Part shown: positions 1 to 16,700 of the stretch, one piece after another
Layout of the letters: the number at the start of each line of letters is the position of its first letter
Numbering within the stretch: the first letter of the stretch is position 1
Assembly (NCBI GenBank): GCA_009741485.1
Contig: CM019219.1
Location: 31,181,200 to 31,245,199 of the forward strand
From: Malurus cyaneus samueli
Lineage: Eukaryota > Chordata > Aves > Passeriformes > Maluridae
Direction of reading: 5' to 3'
DNA: 64,000 bases
Program-made: the position numbers and the translations under genes
The notes under the pieces: generated by a model
What the model was told of the DNA's origin: nothing
What the model saw: only the letters and a program-made list of their open reading frames with translations
The model's database searches: none

Positions 1-277
1 TCGTGGCAGGCTTTGCCGTGCTCCACGCACAGGTCGAGCAGGGCCCCGCGCAGCCCGCAGGGTTCGCTGCACGCCAGGCGCAGCAGCTCCGTCCGCACCT
101 GCGCCTGCAGCTGGGCCGGCATCAGGAGCCGAGAGCAGCGCTTGGAGCCCAGCGGGGCCCGGCCCAGCGTGGCCTGCACCACGTCCAGCAGGCTGGCGCA
201 CAGCAGCTCATCCTCGGGATCGTGCAGCAGCTCCAGGTCCAGGTCCGGCAGGGAGACACCCTCGGCGTACTCGGCAT
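1..277 (-). CDS. DDIT4: DDIT4 second coding exon, truncated by the window
   Basis: The exon begins after a tgtgcag acceptor (280-278 is the cag) and stays open to base 1. It carries the [12 protein letters not shown] and [12 protein letters not shown] blocks typical of the family. Confidence 0.95.
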
Positions 278-609
278 CTGCACAGGGGACACGGGCGGGT
301 CAGCACCGGGGCTCTCATGGGTGGGAGACACCGATCGCAGGGGTTTGGGGGATAACAGGGGTGTGCTGAGGGGTCTCACGGTTCTGGGAGACACCGATCG
401 CAGGGGTTTGGGGAATAACAGGGGCTCGGCAAGGCACCACCACCCCCTCCGCCCAGGGACCATCATCCATCCTCCAGTCCGTCTGTGACCCCAGGGAGGG
501 ACCCGCACTCACCTCCCTCCGAGCCGGAGGCGCTGCCCAGCGACTCGCAGTCGGAGGTCTCCAGGCGGCCCCGCTCGCCGCCCGCCAGCCTCTCCCACAG
601 CCCGGGCAT
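1..609 (-). CDS. DDIT4: DNA-damage-inducible transcript 4 (REDD1), 5' part
   Basis: DDIT4 is a cytosolic stress protein that inhibits mTORC1 through the TSC1/TSC2 branch. Two coding exons are visible on the minus strand: 609-513 (starts [11 protein letters not shown], 32 codons plus 1 nt) and 277-1, joined across a 235-nt intron (donor gtgagt, acceptor tgtgcag). The join restores one frame giving 124 complete codons: an acidic patch with SDCES, then [41 protein letters not shown] and [19 protein letters not shown]. This is the conserved DDIT4 core as I know it; the paralogue DDIT4L begins quite differently. The reading frame is open at base 1, so the C-terminal half lies outside the window. 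The N-terminus is about 30 residues shorter than in mammals, lacking the Ser/Pro-rich stretch. The start is the first ATG after the TATA box. Identification is firm; transcript ends are inferred. Confidence 0.95.
322..424. repeat. 63-bp tandem duplication inside the DDIT4 intron
   Basis: The block opening tgggagacaccgatcgcagg occurs at 322 and again at 385, with the following bases largely repeated (gggtttggggaataacaggg). It fills much of the 235-nt intron and touches neither splice site. Confidence 0.85.
513..609 (-). CDS. DDIT4: DDIT4 first coding exon
   Basis: The exon has 97 coding nucleotides, starting at the ATG at 609-607 and ending in phase 1 at a consensus gtgagt donor (512-507). 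It encodes the LWERL opening and the Ser/Glu-rich [10 protein letters not shown] segment. Confidence 0.93.
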
Positions 610-682
610 GGCTCTGGACACGGCAAAACGCGCTCAACCCCGGCTCCGCCGCCGCTCTGCCCGCACCGCCCGCGCCCCACCC

Positions 683-751
683 TTATAACCGGGGCGGCAC
701 GCGGGGCCACGCCCCCCTCCCCGCGTCCGCCAATGGGAGCGCGGGGCACGT
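683..751 (-). promoter_or_regulatory. DDIT4: DDIT4 core promoter
   Basis: Read on the minus strand, a TATA-like ttataa lies at 688-683, about 75 bp upstream of the DDIT4 ATG. A CCAAT box is present in inverted orientation (plus-strand ccaat at 730-734), and an ACGTG core, the minimal HIF response element, lies at 751-747. Several ccacgcccc GC-box/KLF-like sites surround them. DDIT4 is known to be hypoxia-inducible, which fits the ACGTG, but a five-base core is weak evidence. The start site would be near 655. Confidence 0.6.
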
Positions 752-898
752 CCGCGGCGTCTCTCCTGCCCGGTGACAGCGGGGAGGCCACGCCCCCTCG
801 CTCAGGCCACCCCCCCCGCAGAGGCCACGCCCCGCCCGCCCGGCGCTGCCCCGGGCGCTGCAAACGGGACCCGCGGTTGCATCAGGACCGGCCCGGCC

Positions 899-1152
899 CC
901 GGCCCGTTGCTCCGCCGGCGTCCCGGACACCGACCCCCCCCGGCCGTGCTCCGCCGGCTGTCCCGGACACCGACCCCCCCGGCCCGTGCTCCGCCGGCTG
1001 TCCGGACACCGACCCCCCCCGCTGCCCGGGCGCCGCACCGACCCCGGCTGCTCCCCTGTCCCGGACACACCGGCTGCTCCGGCTGCGCCCGGACACCGAC
1101 CCCCCCGGCGTGCTCCGCCGGCTGTCCCGGACACCGACCCCCCCCCGGCCGG
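899..1152. repeat. GC-rich minisatellite upstream of DDIT4
   Basis: A unit of about 40 bp built on ccggacaccgacccccc followed by gtgctccgccggctgtcc recurs with its core near 921, 961, 1001, 1088 and 1125; the stretch 1021-1085 is a degenerate unit. The minus strand carries a run of at least seven Gs per unit. It lies 300-550 bp upstream of the DDIT4 start. Confidence 0.9.
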
Positions 1153-1172
1153 GCAGCGCCCGGGCACCCCCG

Positions 1173-4100
1173 AGGCTTGCCCATCATTGGTGGGGAAGGG
1201 GCCAGGCGCCGTGTCCCCGCAGTCCCCGCCCCTCCGGGCTGGAAAAGCAGTGAGGGTTTTCATGTGGGTTAGGTTTAGATCCGCCTCGTCGTCCAGGGGG
1301 TGTTTTGTGTGGTGGCACCGGATCCTGCCGTCCTGGCATGGGGAGGGATAGGGCTGAGCCCGCTGCCCTGCACTGGGGACAAACCAAAGCGGGAGCCCAC
1401 GCGTGATCCCGGTGTCCCACTCGCTGGCCTTGTCCCGGTTTCTTGAGGCAGTAAGGGATGTTGGAGTGAAACTCGGTGGAGATCGAGGGAGGCGGTGGCA
1501 GGATGCGGCCAGGCTGGGATGGGGTTTTGCTCAGTGTCAGGCTGGGGTCATCCCCTTTTGCTTTCCCCGGTGTCTCCTAAAGCTGGGACAGGACACCCCC
1601 GAGCCCTTTCCCGTGCCAGCGTGTCTCCCGCACCCGTGCCTGTCCCCGCGTACGTGACCTTTCCCAAGCCAGACCCCGAGCAGCGCAAGGAGCCCAACTG
1701 GCGATAGCGAGCTTTGTTTGTCCTCCCGCTGTGCTGCCTGCGGCTTTATCGGAGGGGCTGAGCACACTCTGGAGTCACCCCGCGATCTGTCTTGGGTCCT
1801 GTCCTTCCCGAGCCGAGATTGATAAGAGCCCGGCAATAAACACGGTGGAGAGAGCGAGGGGGACAGAGTGCCATCCACTGCTGTGACCTGCCACCCAAAG
1901 GCAGAGGGTTCTGGGCACCCCACCTGCAGCTGCAGCTGCTTTTCAGGGTTCAAAGCTTGAATCCATCAGCATTTTAAGTGTGGAAGTCCAAGCTGGGGGA
2001 GAGGGAGCATCCCAGGGAGCAGAGATATGTGGGAAGCTGGTTACAAGTCCTGGCTTGTGCCTGCAGCTTTCAGAGCTTGTTTTTTTGGGGGCAAATAATG
2101 AACAACCCCCAGCCCCAGCTATTAAAAATACACCCCAGTATTTGCTGGATGATGCTTGGGATCCTGTTTTCCACTAAATGCACCCCGTGGATTATTTCTC
2201 CCCACAGCCACCAAGTTGTTGGTATGAATGTTGGCTGGGTGAGGCTGAAAATAGATGAGGATCTGCTGGTTTGGGGGGTCAAAACAGGAGGAGAGCAGCA
2301 AATAAACAAAAAAGAGGTGAAGGACCACAGGAAAGCCACCACGCTAAAAATAAGCAGGAATTCTGGAGCCAAGCATAAATATTTTTCTTTCTTTGCCATA
2401 ACATCTCCTGGTAGGCAGCAGAGCAAGCAGCTCTGGTGTGATGGCATGTTTTAAAGGGAAATGTGATTTTTGATCCCTGCAATAAAATAATCCAGCTGAG
2501 AGGGGAGGAAATGTGGGGCTGGCAGCTCCTTCTCCTCCCCAAAAGAAGCTGAAATCCAGGCTGCACCTCTGCAGCAGGGCCTCTAGGAATGGTTTTGGCT
2601 GCAAAGTAAAGTTTTAGCCACGGTGTTGGTAATTCCTGCACTTCCCCCTCCCCTGGCCCTGCTGCTGGCAGTAAAGCCCGTGTGGTTTTTGTGGACGAGC
2701 AGCATGTCTTTCCCCCTGACCTGTTGTCCTTTCTGGGAGAGCAGAGAGACACTCTGGCTTTCTGAACAGCCTGTTCCCAGCCTGTACCCTTTTGTCATGA
2801 GATTTGCTTGATCCTTCTGATTTCCAGCCTGGCTTTGCAAAGGGTTAAGCAGGAGCCAGGGCTGGCATTGGGGAGGGTCCTTGGTTGGGCCCCTGCCCGG
2901 GATGTGCTGAGCTCAGCGGTTTTGCAGGCTGCAGGGGGAGGGGGCTGGGAAGAAGGAGGAGGAGGATAAGGGAGGAGAGGTACTGAGGGGCTCTGCGAGT
3001 GCCCTGGCTCACATTGGGTGCATACTGTGCCCCCTGTACAATGGGGGGCAAGTTCCTGCCCCATGGGCTGCTGCTGTGGAGGAGTCCCAGACTTCATGTT
3101 TTTTTTTCCCCAGTGGATCTGTGGCCCTACAAGCTGCTTTTAGGTAGATTTACACATTATTTCAGCACACAGGGCTGGCACAGAGGCTGGTGTGATCCTT
3201 TGTGTCCCAGTGACAGAGGGGCTGAGGCCACAGCTTTTACCGTGTGCCCTAAGTGCCTGCTGGGGTGGGTCCCTGGTTGTGCCAGGGGGTGACAGAGACA
3301 CGAGGGGTGACCCTACATTCCCTGAGCCTGTGGCTGGCTCTGACAGGTGAGCTCTGGCTGCGTGGGACGCAGTGGCAGGTCCTGGCGTGCTGCCGGCCGG
3401 GCAGGTCTGTGCTACAGCCAAACCTTGCGGGCCCATCTCTCAGCCCTGGGACAAGCAGCTGCAGGAGCCGGGCACAGCAATGAGGAACGTGCAGCCGGCA
3501 GGGTGGTAAGCAGCTTCTGGCAGCCGAGCGTGGGGTTGAGCACTGGGTCTGCACCCTGTTGTTCGCAGGGTGTGCGCTGTGAAACTCATCTCCCCTTGAG
3601 TGCTTTTGGGGGAGAAGATGGGAGAGGGTGTTTTTGGGGGTGCTGCCCTGTACTGCCATGTCTTTGATGCTGGGAGAGGCCCGGGCTGCGAGGCGAGTGC
3701 GTGCCTTGGCGCCGTGGCCGGCACTGGGGCCGTGGCCAGCGGCGAGAGGAGCCGGGGAGGGGAGGTGTGAGCGGGGCTTGTGCCGGTACATAACGTTCTG
3801 CTGCGAGCACCCACAGGAAAACCAACCAGCAGCCCTGAACGAGGCTCTTTGTTCGGCTCTTTTTTTATTCTCCCTCCCCTCCCCGCATCAACTTTTTCTG
3901 GCAGCTGCCGGGCTCCCTCCCCCCTGCGCTCCGTGCCCAGCTGCAGCCTCCAAAAGGCTCCAGAGACCCCCGGGGTGAGGGGGCAACAACGGGGCTTGCA
4001 AACCCCAAGGAGGGCAATATCCACCGCCCCGCTGACCTGCAAAGCAGGAAATTGGTTGGCTGGGGAATTTCCAGCTGCCAGGGAAAAGCTGGGTTTGGAG

Positions 4101-5660
4101 GAGGGGGAGCGTGGAGGGTTTTTGCCCATGCGGATCCCTCCAGTTCTCCCTGCCTTACACAAAGTGTTTACCAAGCGGGAGGAGGGAACGGCCAACAACA
4201 TGTTTTTGCATTTGTAGTACTGTACAGGGTGAACTTTTCACTTCCTCTCAATGGCTCTCACACATGTGTCTATTTTGGTGCTGGGCACACATACAAACAC
4301 ACCATGTACAGCACGGAGCTGGGACGTTCCCTGCGCTCCTGTTCTGTCCCAGCACAAGAAATTGCTGGAAAACAAGGAACGGGAGGAGGGTGAGGGGGAT
4401 AAATCTCAGCCCCACCGTGTTTTGGATCTGGGCAGGGAGGGCTGGGCAATGCTTGGGCACTGCATCCAGTGGGCAAAGTTGCAGGAGCTGAGCCCCTGGC
4501 ATCCCAGGAGGGCTGGCAGGGTGGAAAAGTTTCCCAAGTAGAGCAGTGAAAAGGAAAAGCTCTTTCTGTGTCCAGTTGTGCTGGGTCAGCGAGTAGGGGG
4601 GACCAGCTGTGAGCGAGGGAGTTTGGGGATCTGCTGCTCCTTTTCCAAACCCCACAATGATACAGGGGGAGCGTTTCTGGCAGGTTTGGCCGGAGTAAGT
4701 GAGATTAAAACTAGATGCCACCAAACAAACAACAAAGTGGAGGGTTGAAACGCTCCCCTCTTTCCCAAGCGAGCCCATCTGGGATGGAGCTTGAATCCCG
4801 TCACGTTTGGAGCGCTCCTGGCCACGGAGCCGCTGACTGTGCAGGAGGCCCCCGCAGAGCCGGGCCTGGCAGCCCTCCAAGGCTGGGGAGGAGGCTTTCC
4901 GGGCTGGGGCCGGGGCCGGGGCAGCCAGCGTGGGACACATCTCAGCTGAGCCGCAGCCCTACGTGAGAACACCCCTGCGCTGCTCCGGGTCATTTCCACA
5001 GAGCTGGAGTTGTGGCTTCACCTACAGACCGGGCAGTGTGGGGCTCTGGATTGCCCAAAGCTGGGTTATCTGCTACTGGAACTAATTTATTAACAGCGAC
5101 AAACACAAAAGGTGGCTGTGTACTTTCCCCCCTTGGTTTTAGTTAATTGCTGGTGATGTAAAATGGGAATGGATTCCAGTTAATCTGTTTCAATCCAGAT
5201 GTGCCTGGGCTGAAATAGTGAGTAAAAAATACAATAATATTGTAAATAAGATGTTGAAAATGGAAAAATTAAGCATCTGGAGCAGTAAATCAAGTAATTG
5301 CTTGCATACGGTGCTGCTCCTACCCCCTGCTGGCCAGCAGAGCTGTGGGGCAAAGGCTCTCATCCGTGGAAAATCAACATGTTGAAATGGTTACGCCAGA
5401 ACGTGGATAATCCAGTTCCCTCCAAGAACAGAAGTGAAGTACAGCCGAAAAACAAGATGATTAAAATGGTTGGATTTAAACCAGGTTCTTCTCTTCTGGC
5501 AGAGTTAAACCAGGATTAAAATCTGATTTAAATGAAGCCACTTTTGAGCATGGTTTGGTTCCTCTCACATTGAACTTCAGTCTATTACTGTGACAGCTGA
5601 GCTGTGTCTAAGCTTCACCATCCCAAACAGCTGATTGTTTCCTTCATCAGACCAGATAAA
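1173..5660. other. Intergenic region between DDIT4 and the ANAPC16 3' end
   Basis: This 4.5-kb stretch falls from very GC-rich near DDIT4 to mixed composition. I see no spliced gene, RNA gene or clear CR1 copy. Open frames of up to about 250 codons (for example minus strand 4201-3440 and 4940-4248) lack recognisable domains and are read as chance frames in GC-rich DNA. Confidence 0.6.
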
Positions 5661-5681
5661 GAGTTTCAAAGACAGAATTAT

Positions 5682-5687
5682 TTTATT
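5682..5687 (-). terminator. ANAPC16: Candidate polyadenylation signal of ANAPC16
   Basis: Plus-strand tttatt reads AATAAA on the minus strand, about 560 bp past the ANAPC16 stop codon. It is a reasonable position for cleavage near 5665, but other AT-rich hexamers occur nearby. Confidence 0.45.
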
Positions 5688-6245
5688 GTCATAGAGAAAT
5701 CCAATACAGAATAAAAGAGGGGTATTAAAGATGGAGCAGTGTCCTGCCAATGCTACCAGAGAAATGGCAATGCCCGAGGAGGTGACACCCCTTGGCCCCT
5801 CACCTGACCTCAGGACAGTTCATGTCCATCTCCCAGATGATGGCTGGGGCTGAGGAGTGTTCCTGGCATTTGCTCCAGAGGGTTTCCCTGCTCGCCCAGC
5901 GCTCCGGCCACGCTCCAGCAGGAGCCCAGGCTGAGTTACCAGGTCACCCTCCCCTCAGCCACACTGTCTGCCTGCCCTCCTCTGTAAATACAGAGATTCT
6001 CCGAGGGCTGCACAGCTGATCCTGCCTTCTAAGTTACAGAAACCAAGCCCTGCCAGCCTGTAAGGACCTACAGAATCTCATCATTTCTTTTCATTGGCAA
6101 CTTTATGGGTGATCCCCGCTCTCAAAAAAACCCAAAGCCCCATCCTGCCGATGCAGCTGTCAGCATCTGATAAATGGGGGGTGTTTTGAAGCCAGGCCAG
6201 GGAATGTTTTTCTTCTGCTCCCTGACAGAAGCAATCCAGACACGC

Positions 6246-11649
<5,404 letters not shown>

Positions 11650-11650
<1 letters not shown>

Positions 11651-12480
11651 CGGAGGAGAGGAGGCGGCAGGTCAGGGCGATGCCTGGGCCTGTTAGAGGA
11701 ACCTCCAGCCAACGCCTCAGGCACGCAGGAAACCGCCATCTTGGCGGGGGGGAAGAACCCCACAGCCGCGCTCCCGCCCCCTTCGGCAGAACCACCCCTC
11801 GGCAGACCACGCCCCCTCCGACATACAACCGTTCTCCAGAGCACAGACCACCGCCCCCTCGAGGCCACGGCGCCCCTCAAGTTGCTCATCGGCCAGCGCC
11901 CACACACCACGACGCGGCACCTCCTCCGCCCTCCTCTCCCGCCCATGGCCCCTCCGAGCCGTCTCCGCTTGAGCGCGGAACCACACGCGCCGCCCTGCAG
12001 CCCCCGCCCTCCCGCTCGCTCGTCGCCGTTGCCCGTTCACCTTGGCGGCCGCCGCCGCCGCCTCCCGCCGCCCCGCTCCCGTCCCGAGCGCCGTCCTCTT
12101 CACTCGCGGGCGCCCGGACGGCGGCTCGGTGGCGGGCGGGCGCGCTGGCCGCTCTCGGCGGTGCATGACGCGGCGCGCGCCACTTCCGGCGGGACGAGTG
12201 AGGGGAGCGGGGCGGGGGTAGAGGAACAAAATGGCGGCGGCGGCGGTGGCGGGAGGGGGTTGTGGGTGTTTTTGTTGCTCCCGCCGCCTTTGTGCAGGGG
12301 TGTGAACGCAAAGCTGAGCGATTCTGTTGCTTCACTACCCTTGGCGCCCAGGAATTTGCGCGGTGCGGGCGCTGCCGGTGCCCCTGCCGTCCTCCCAGGG
12401 CGGCCAGGAGTTGTTTCCCTCAGCAGCCCCTCTGGATCCTGCCCAGCTGCGTTGTGCCTCCCGGTGTTACTGCTCTTTTT
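11650..12480. promoter_or_regulatory. CpG island, probable bidirectional ANAPC16/ASCC1 promoter
   Basis: GC- and CpG-dense DNA lies between the divergently oriented ANAPC16 (minus) and ASCC1 (plus). YY1-type elements occur twice: gccaagatggcgg on the minus strand (11745-11733) and aaaatggcggcgg on the plus strand (12228-12240). An ETS-type acttccgg is at 12182-12189. A good minus-strand donor (gccaag|gtgaac, gt at 12040-12039) could end the noncoding ANAPC16 first exon. No TATA box is seen, as is usual for such promoters. Exact start sites cannot be fixed from sequence alone, and the long open frames here on both strands are compositional. Confidence 0.75.
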
Positions 12481-12554
12481 TCAGAAGTCCTGTGTCCTGA
12501 AATTGTGACGCCAACAATATTAAAAACATAATCCTCCCAAAAAAAGTCTGCGTA

Positions 12555-12810
12555 GAAACAAAAAACTCAGCGACTGATTTTTCGTGGCGTATTTTGTGCA
12601 CAGTTTACCTCTGCCTAAGAAACAAAAAACTCAGCGACTGATTTTTCGTAGCTTATTTTGTGCACAGTTTACCTCTGCGTAAGAAACAAAAAACTCAGCG
12701 ACTGATTTTTCGTGGCTTATTTTGTGCACAGTTTACCTCTGCCTAAGAAACAAAAAACTCAGCGACTGATTTTTCGTGGCTTATTTTGTGCACGGTTTAC
12801 CTCTGCACTC
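12555..12810. repeat. 64-bp x 4 minisatellite
   Basis: Four near-identical units start at 12555, 12619, 12683 and 12747, each reading gaaacaaaaaactcagcgac, tgatttttcgtggc, ttattttgtgcacagttta and cctctgcctaa. Units differ at only a few positions (such as cgtggcgt, cgtagctt, cgtggctt), so the array is young. It lies just downstream of the CpG island, in ASCC1 intron 1 or its 5' leader. Confidence 0.95.
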
Positions 12811-13369
12811 TTCGCTTGAGTTACAGGAATTACTAGTTTTATTGAAGTGCAAGGTTTTATTTTTTTTAATTTCAGTGTAAGTTCGGTGGTTGTGAGTCAT
12901 TTCAGAAGGTGGAGCTTGAACTTAGCGGAAAAATATTAATCTTCTCAACCTGATGTCACACTGTGTAATAAATCTAGTGTAAGATACTAGTTGCTTAAGG
13001 GCAAGCTCTTAATTTTTTCCTGTTCTGTTGCAGTGGACAGGTAAACCTTCTGACAAAGGTGATTTTTTTAGTGGAAACTATATTTTCAGATTTGTTTTAA
13101 AAGCATAAGTATTTTCCACTGTAAAAACTTACAGTACCAACTAAAGCCCAAAGAAATTACAAAATGTCACGTTGAGGCCGAAGTGAGTTTTAGCTGAAAC
13201 CTGTGAGGTTTAGAGAGTTACGTGTCTTGCATTGCTTAATTTCCTGTTTTCTCTTGGTTATGTTTTATGAGCTGACAAAAAGTGTACTTGCAAGTTCTCA
13301 TAAAATGACTCTTTGATTGAGACACGTAAGGTTTGAGGAGGTGTTGCCTTTCTGAAGACTCTCTGTGGA

Positions 13370-13590
13370 GGAGCTTTTAGCCGAGGGGAGGTTTGGTTTG
13401 GAAATTGGGAAGGAATTGTTCCCTGGGAGGGTGGGCAGGCCCTGGCACAGGGTGCCCAGAGAAGCTGTGGCTGCCCCTGGATCCCTGGCAGTGTCCCAGG
13501 CCAGGATGGGGTTTGGAGCCACTTGGGATAGTGGGAGGTGTCCCTGCCCATAACGGGGGGAAAAAGCTGAGCATTAAGGTCCCTTCTGAC
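13370..13590 (+). mobile_element. CR1 LINE 3' fragment
   Basis: Sense-orientation CR1 landmarks are gtgcccagagaagctgtggc, ccaggccaggatggggtttg, gtgggaggtgtccctgccca and a 3' end with aaggtcccttctgacccaat. It ends about 65 bp before the ASCC1 start-codon exon. Confidence 0.9.
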
Positions 13591-13655
13591 CCAATCCACA
13601 AGGAAACAGCAAAATGTGCTTTTCCTGGTGTTAGCAAAGCTGTCTGTTGTTGCAG

Positions 13656-13780
13656 TAGGAGGAGGAGCAGGATGGATGTGCTGCGGCCTCCCCTGATAAG
13701 GATTGGGGGGCGAGTGTACCGGAAAAATCTCATCCAAGAGCAGGCCTTCCCACACGAGGAGGAGGAGGACTTCTATGCAG
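13656..13780 (+). CDS. ASCC1: ASCC1 exon with start codon
   Basis: The acceptor tgttgcag ends at 13655, the ATG is at 13672 and the donor gtaagg follows 13780. Sixteen bases of 5' UTR precede 109 coding nt. It encodes the acidic HEEEEDFYA stretch. Confidence 0.93.
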
Positions 13781-16700
13781 GTAAGGAGTGATGCTCAGGA
13801 GGTGAAAACATCAACACTGGGGACCTAGGGATCTCTCAGTGTCATCTCTGGTATCTTCATGAGCCCAGAGACCTGCCCGTGTGGTGGATTGAGGTGTTCA
13901 GGGAGGAAAAAAAGACTTTTGCGTTGGTCCTGATGATCCTGCTGCCCGGAGTGGAAGCAATCCCAGTTATCCTGAGTGGGCTGGCTTACTGTGCTGCTGA
14001 CTGTTCAGTTTGCTTGCTGGCTGTGGAAGATCTCCAGGGAAAGGGAAAACCAAATTAGCTCTGTAGATCTGTTTCTCATGCATTCCTGAAGTGTCTTTCT
14101 TTTCTGTACTGTGATTGTCTGCAGATATGGCAGCAGTTGAAGCTTGCTAAAGACTCTCTGTCCTTGCTCATGCCTTTAAAAACTGGCCTCCTACTGCGCA
14201 GCTTTTGGAAGGTGTTACTTCTTTTGGGGGCAAAATTCTTCCTGTCCTGGTGTATTTTACTTTTTCCTTCTGCCTGTATTGTCTGTTGTGGGAACAGGAA
14301 GCTTGAGTGTTACTTTGCAAATGGGGAGGGTTGTGACAGTTGTGTCCTGTTTCTCCTACTACCTTGCCTTTCAGTGGGTTGCACAAAGCTTTGACAAGGT
14401 GCTTTCCATCCAAATTCATCCCTGTTTGTGTTGAAAAGGAGATAGGAAGCATGGCTTCTTTCTGGATGTTCTGTGTGATCTGGGCACGAGTGAATGGATG
14501 GAAGGTGCATCTGTTCCCCTGAGGCTGTTTCTAAATCACCCTTGGACCAAAAACCATCCTCGCCTTAATCTGTGTTCTTCTGTGACCTTAAATTTCTAAA
14601 CTGGCTGCCAAAAGAGACCATTCCCACTGTGTTGGGAATTGCACAAACTCCAGCTGAGAAAAAACCTGGGCTCTAACTACCTGTTTCCTGTGCCTCCCAG
14701 CCAGCCGGATTTAGAAGCAGTCATTACGTGTTCCAGAGCTGGTAGTAAGGTGATAAATAAAAAGCAGTTATCCACAGCAGAGAGGAGCCCGTTCCTTCCT
14801 TCATTTAACCTTGGGAGAAGGCTGGGAGGAGACTGTTGTCCTACATAAAACGCTGGCAAGCTTGGCAGAGGTTGTGCAGGGTCTGATGTGGTTTTCCTGG
14901 TAGGCCCCGGTGACTGCGCGGATGAGCCCTGCGATGCCTTTGTGGTGGAGGAGACTGAGCGAGGCTTCCAGTGCCGGGTGGAGGTTCCCAGCCCCTTATA
15001 CAAGTGAGCCTGTGTGCCTTGGTTTATTTGATTCACCGCCAGCTGGGGAAGAAGTTGAGCACAGAATATTTATTTTTTGAGGTTGGGGTGAGGGCCGGAT
15101 CTCTGTAATGTGTTCCATGCTCTGGGTTTGAGCATTCGGGAAGGGAAAATTGGCAATGCCTTTCTAGTGCAGTTGGGCCTCGCTTGACTCCTCGCCGTCC
15201 CTGTGACAGGGACAGCAGGTGGTGCTTGCTGGCTGGCAGGAGAGTCTTTGAGCATCTCTTCCCTTGAACATGAAAGCATCAGGGAAGGTGGGAGAAGGAA
15301 GGGGAGGAAGAACTGGAGTGCGCAGCCTGGCAGGGGGTGTTTGTGAAAGCTTTCAGAGAAAACACACACATGACTGGAATTGACTATTGACTCCAATCCC
15401 TTTACTGGGAAACCTGTAGTGTTCAAAGGTCCATCTAGTTATTTTTGACAGTTTTATTAGTTGAATAGTTTTGCTGAAATATAGAGAAGGAAAAGTGGTC
15501 CTTTGCACATTTGGATACTGGCAAATGACTACCTTGAGTAAAGCACAAAGCAGCAAAAGTGACCTTAGTTCGTCCTCAGCTGGGATAATGGGAAAGAGAG
15601 ATAACCCAGCTGATGAATAAGCTGTGGCAGGATGTGCTGGGCAGAGCTGTCATGGACCAGCTGACTTATTTTAACTTGAGCTAGTCATGAGCCCCAGCTC
15701 AATATTGTCCCACAGCTGGACATTTGTGGAGTCCCAGGAGTCACCTCTGTGCCTGCATGTGGTCCTGCACATGGAATGGTGTGGGTGTATTCCTTCAGCA
15801 CAGAGGGTCCAGGTTTGGACACGTGTGATGGAGAGTGGCCCAGTGTCCCTGTGTGAGCGAGTGTCTTGCACTTAATGCCTCCCAGGTACATCATTGGGAA
15901 GAAAGGGGAAACCAAGAAGAGGCTAGAAACAGAGACTCGAACCTCCATCATCATTCCCAAGCCTGGAGTGGAAGGAGAAATCGGTGAGTAGAAACATTTA
16001 AAATGAATGTGCTTTTATCTGCTCTTGCACAAGCACAATTTAAACAGGGAGGGTGTACAGGAGCTGTTTTTCCTTTAATTCCTACTTCTGACATGGCACT
16101 GACTCACTTTTTGGCCCTGGGAAAATCACTTTTCTTCTGAGTTTATTTTTATTGTCTATGAATCCTTATAAAGCAGTGCCAGTTAATTTTTTTGAAAAGT
16201 CATTTCTGGGCCTTAAATGACTGGCTTGAGAACTTGGGTCCTGAATGTGTTGTTTTGTTTTGCTTTTAAAATAGTATTCCATCAACAAGAAACTGAAAAA
16301 AAGCGTTCAGAGAAATACCTTGTTTATCTGTGTATGAAATAAACATCATCATGTGCTTTAATATGAGAAGTGTTTAGATGACATTCCTGGCTTTCTGGTG
16401 CTGTCACTAGATCCCTACAGCGAGAGCAGGCCTTCTTGTACCATATGTTCCCTCTCGTCACTTCCAGGAACTTAAAAAGAAAGGAGGCCTTGCTCATCAT
16501 GTGGGTTCTGCCAGAGTGGGTATGTGGAGGGTTCCTTAGGACATGCTCCAGAGATTACTGGCACAGCATGCAGTGATGTTTGTGACAGAGCTGTGAGAAG
16601 GAAGTGCTGGGAACATCCCACTGTGATGCTGCACAGGAACATGGTGGTACTTCTCAAGGAGTGGGTCTTGACTTCTTCCCGAGAGCTGTGAAGGACTATT

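Noticed and set aside
3440..4940. Minus-strand open frames of 253 and 230 codons in the DDIT4-ANAPC16 interval
   Set aside because: They have no recognisable domain, overlap open frames on the other strand, and lie in GC-rich DNA where long chance frames are common. No splice or promoter context was seen.
11680..12508. Open frames of 160-255 codons on both strands of the CpG island
   Set aside because: They are Pro/Arg/Ala/Gly-rich on both strands, which is a composition effect of the island; the ANAPC16 and ASCC1 start codons are established elsewhere.
12555..12810. CRISPR-like array
   Set aside because: The four 64-bp units are directly abutting, with no unique spacers, and the genome is vertebrate. 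It is a minisatellite.
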